DNA of 33,924 nt, taken from positions 2,252 to 36,175 of the forward strand of contig VXNK01000106.1 in the NCBI GenBank assembly GCA_009840595.1. Direction: 5' to 3'. Source of the stretch: Rhodospirillaceae bacterium. Lineage in GTDB: Bacteria > Pseudomonadota > Alphaproteobacteria > Bin65. Of this stretch, positions 31,904 through 33,924 are shown piece after piece. Under the pieces are notes generated by a model that worked only from the letters and a program-made list of their open reading frames with translations, had not been told where the DNA came from and did no database searches. Position 1 is the first letter of the stretch. Every line of letters starts with the position of its first letter. Made by a program: the position numbers and the translations under genes.

Positions 31904-33924
31904 GTGCCGGCGCCGCAATCCGGATGGCGCCTCGGCGTCGATATCGGCGGCACCTTTACCGATCTCGTGCTCGCCGCGCCCGACGGCGCCCTGCACACCC
32001 ACAAGCTGCTCTCCACGCCCGACGACTACGGCAGGGGCATCCGCGACGGCGTTGCGGCGCTGCTCGACCGGCGGGGGCTCGAACCGGCCGCCGTCGGCCG
32101 GGTCGTCCACGGCACGACCGTCGCGACCAACGCCGTACTGGAAGGCAAGGGTGCGCTGACCGGGCTCGTCACCACGCGCGGCTTCCGCGACGTGCTGGAG
32201 ATGCGCCGCCTGCGCATCCCGGAGATGTACACGCTGAACTATCGCCGGTCGGAGCCGCTCGTCCCGCGCCGGCTGCGTCTGGAGGCGGACGAACGGATGG
32301 GGCCGGAAGGCCAGGTCTGGCGGCCGCTCGACGCGGCGAGCGTGGAAGCCGCGGCCGGGCGGCGGGCGGCGGCCGGGGTCGAGGCGGTCGCGGTCTGCCT
32401 GCTCCACGCCTACGCCAACCCGGACCACGAGCGCCGTGTCGCGGCCATCCTGCGCGGCCGGCTCGGGGAGGAGGTGTTCCTCACCTGCTCCAGCGATCTC
32501 CTGCCGGTCATCCGGGAATACGAGCGGACCAGCACGACGGTCATCAACGCCTATCTCGGCCCGGTGATCCGCGGCTATCTCGGCCGGCTCCGGGAGCATC
32601 TGGACGGCATCGGCGTGACTGCGCCGATCCTGGTGATGAAATCCGACGGCGGCATCATGAGCGCCGCGGCCGCGGCGGAGAAACCGGCCTATATCGTCGA
32701 GTCCGGCCCGGCCGCCGGCGTGATCGGCGCGGCCCACGCCGGCGCGCGCGACGGGATCGCCGACTGCATCACCCTCGACATGGGCGGCACCACGGCCAAG
32801 GCCTCGATCGTCGAGGCCGGCGAGGTCGCCCGGACCGGCGACTACGAGGTCGGCGCCGGCATCAACCTGTCGAGCAAGCTGGTCATGGGCGGCGGCCACG
32901 CGCTCAAGCTGCCGGTCATCGACATTTCGGAAATCGGCGCCGGCGGCGGCAGCCTGGTGCGGGTCGACGCCGGCGGGCTGGTCCGGGTCGGGCCGGACAG
33001 CGCCGGCGCCGTACCCGGTCCGGTCGCCTACGGGCAGGGCGGCACGGAGCCGACCTTCTGCGACGCGGTGCTGACCCTCGGCTGGCTCAACCCGGACTAT
33101 CTGGTCGGCGGCGGCCTCGCCATCGACGCCGGGGCTGCGGCGCAGGCGGTCGCCGAGCGGATCGCCGCCGTGCTCGGCCGGGACGTGCCGGACGCCGCCC
33201 ATGGCATCCTGGAGGTCGCCTGCGGCACCATGATGCGCGCGGTCAAGGCGGTCTCGACCTACCGCGGCCGCGACCCGCGCGATTTCGCCCTGTTTGCCTT
33301 CGGCGGCAACGGCCCGGTCGTGGCGGCGGCGATCGCCGACCTGCTCGAAATGACGACCGTGGTCGTGCCGCCCAATCCCGGCGTGTTCAGCGCCTACGGC
33401 CTGCTGCTCTCCGACATCGAGCAGGAAGCGGCGCGCAGCCATCTCGCGCTGCTTTCCGAAACCGGGCCGGCGGCGCTGGACGCCCTGTTCCGGGATCTCG
33501 AATCCGGGCTGACGGTGGACATGGCGGCGGAAGGGTATGCCGCCGGCGACTATGCCCTGCGCCGTCTCGCCGAACTGCGCTACGAGGGCCAGGCGCACGA
33601 GCTGGCGGTTCCGGTGCCGGCGGGGCCGGACGGACTGCCCGACACCGCGGCGATGGCCGCCGCCTTCGGCGCCGAGCACGAGCGGACCTACGGCCACCGC
33701 GCCGATGCCGTCGCCGTGGAAAGCGTCACCCTGCGCGCGGTCGCGACCGTTGCGGTCGACAAGCCCGCGCCGAAGCCGAAACCGGGCGGTGCGAATGCCG
33801 GCAGCGCCCGGCCGGCCTTTTTCGGCGCGGCCCGGCGGGCGGCCGGCCCCGGGGGGGCGCGCGGCGGGCGGGCCGGGCCGGCCCCGCGGGGGGCGCCCGG
33901 GGGGGGGGGGGAAGAACCGCGCCG
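31904..33924 (+). CDS. Hydantoinase/oxoprolinase family protein, subunit A (3' end poor)
   Basis: At least 673 codons run off the window end. It is an ATP-dependent amide-ring hydrolase of the HyuA/N-methylhydantoinase A/5-oxoprolinase type. The first ASKHA-fold motif is LGVDIGGTFTDLVL at about residues 10-23, then VVHGTTVATNAVLEGKGA, MKSDGGIMS, VESGPAAGVIGAA, LDMGGTTAKAS, and the later ALFAFGGNGP block. GTG at 31904 is the likely start, two bases after the GST stop. It normally pairs with subunit B (HyuB), which would lie beyond the window. From about 33840 the translation (RPAFFGAARRAAGPGG...) loses the conserved HyuA C-terminus, so the end is unreliable. Confidence 0.87.
   Translation, partial: MPAPQSGWRLGVDIGGTFTDLVLAAPDGALHTHKLLSTPDDYGRGIRDGVAALLDRRGLEPAAVGRVVHGTTVATNAVLEGKGALTGLVTTRGFRDVLEMRRLRIPEMYTLNYRRSEPLVPRRLRLEADERMGPEGQVWRPLDAASVEAAAGRRAAAGVEAVAVCLLHAYANPDHERRVAAILRGRLGEEVFLTCSSDLLPVIREYERTSTTVINAYLGPVIRGYLGRLREHLDGIGVTAPILVMKSDGGIMSAAAAAEKPAYIVESGPAAGVIGAAHAGARDGIADCITLDMGGTTAKASIVEAGEVARTGDYEVGAGINLSSKLVMGGGHALKLPVIDISEIGAGGGSLVRVDAGGLVRVGPDSAGAVPGPVAYGQGGTEPTFCDAVLTLGWLNPDYLVGGGLAIDAGAAAQAVAERIAAVLGRDVPDAAHGILEVACGTMMRAVKAVSTYRGRDPRDFALFAFGGNGPVVAAAIADLLEMTTVVVPPNPGVFSAYGLLLSDIEQEAARSHLALLSETGPAALDALFRDLESGLTVDMAAEGYAAGDYALRRLAELRYEGQAHELAVPVPAGPDGLPDTAAMAAAFGAEHERTYGHRADAVAVESVTLRAVATVAVDKPAPKPKPGGANAGSARPAFFGAARRAAGPGGARGGRAGPAPRGAPGGGGEEPR
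33840..33924. other. Low-quality 3' contig edge
   Basis: The last 85 bases are almost only G and C, with several G runs including a 13-base run at 33899-33911. The protein frame of the hydantoinase gene stays open but no longer resembles its family. This pattern suggests sequencing or assembly artefact rather than true sequence. Confidence 0.65.

Noticed and set aside
31730-33697. 655-codon minus-strand open frame opposite the hydantoinase gene
   Set aside because: The plus-strand frame has all ASKHA and HyuA motifs, while the minus frame has none.

Overview
The window is about 34 kb of GC-rich DNA (roughly two-thirds G+C) with tight, overlapping gene junctions, many GTG starts, alphaproteobacterial-type housekeeping genes (Mg-type hemB, mnmA, ppx/gppA) and one palindromic intergenic repeat of a kind common in Alphaproteobacteria. 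I infer a Rhodospirillales-like alphaproteobacterium; the sequence alone does not fix the genus. Both window ends (about 1-140 and 33840-33924) are homopolymer-rich and break expected coding sense, so they look like low-quality contig ends.

Region 1 (144-18287, nearly all on the minus strand) is a nutrient-uptake block built from three consecutive LivHMGF-type (branched-chain amino acid/amide family) ABC transporter gene sets. In transcription order: set A is a substrate-binding protein, a terminator-like hairpin, LivH, LivM, LivG and a LivF interrupted by a TAA stop inside its ABC signature. Set B is LivH, LivM, LivG, LivF and a small exported FixH-like protein, with no binding protein of its own. 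After a plus-strand hicB-hicA toxin-antitoxin pair and a sulfatase/phosphonate monoester hydrolase comes set C: LivH, LivM, LivG, LivF, a long-chain-type acyl-CoA synthetase and a second binding protein. The ligase in set C suggests that an imported carboxylic acid is trapped as its CoA thioester. The substrates of all three sets are unknown.

Region 2 (18502-26570) is mixed: tRNA-Gln(CTG), a Ppx/GppA phosphatase, an orphan Phd-type antitoxin, a 2-oxoglutarate/Fe(II) oxygenase of the BesD-like family with an intact HxD motif, hemB, a translationally coupled three-gene ring-cleavage operon (FAH hydrolase, SnoaL-like protein, MhpB-like extradiol dioxygenase), a higBA-type pair and mnmA.

Region 3 (26608-33924) has a SAM methyltransferase, a phd-vapC pair, an orphan RHH antitoxin, a PEP mutase/isocitrate lyase-family protein, then a plus-strand run of gloB, two tandem YibF-like GST paralogues and a hydantoinase/oxoprolinase subunit A that runs into the poor-quality end.

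Recurring themes are gene redundancy (three Liv sets, tandem GSTs), five toxin-antitoxin loci or remnants in about 19 kb, and short 12-17 bp tandem duplications at or near gene junctions, two of which copy a Shine-Dalgarno-like sequence. I see no CRISPR array, insertion sequence, integrase or phage gene. The most unusual system-level item is the HicA toxin paired with a HicB antitoxin that carries an extra N-terminal DUF7669-like winged-helix domain, under a recognisable palindrome-bearing promoter.
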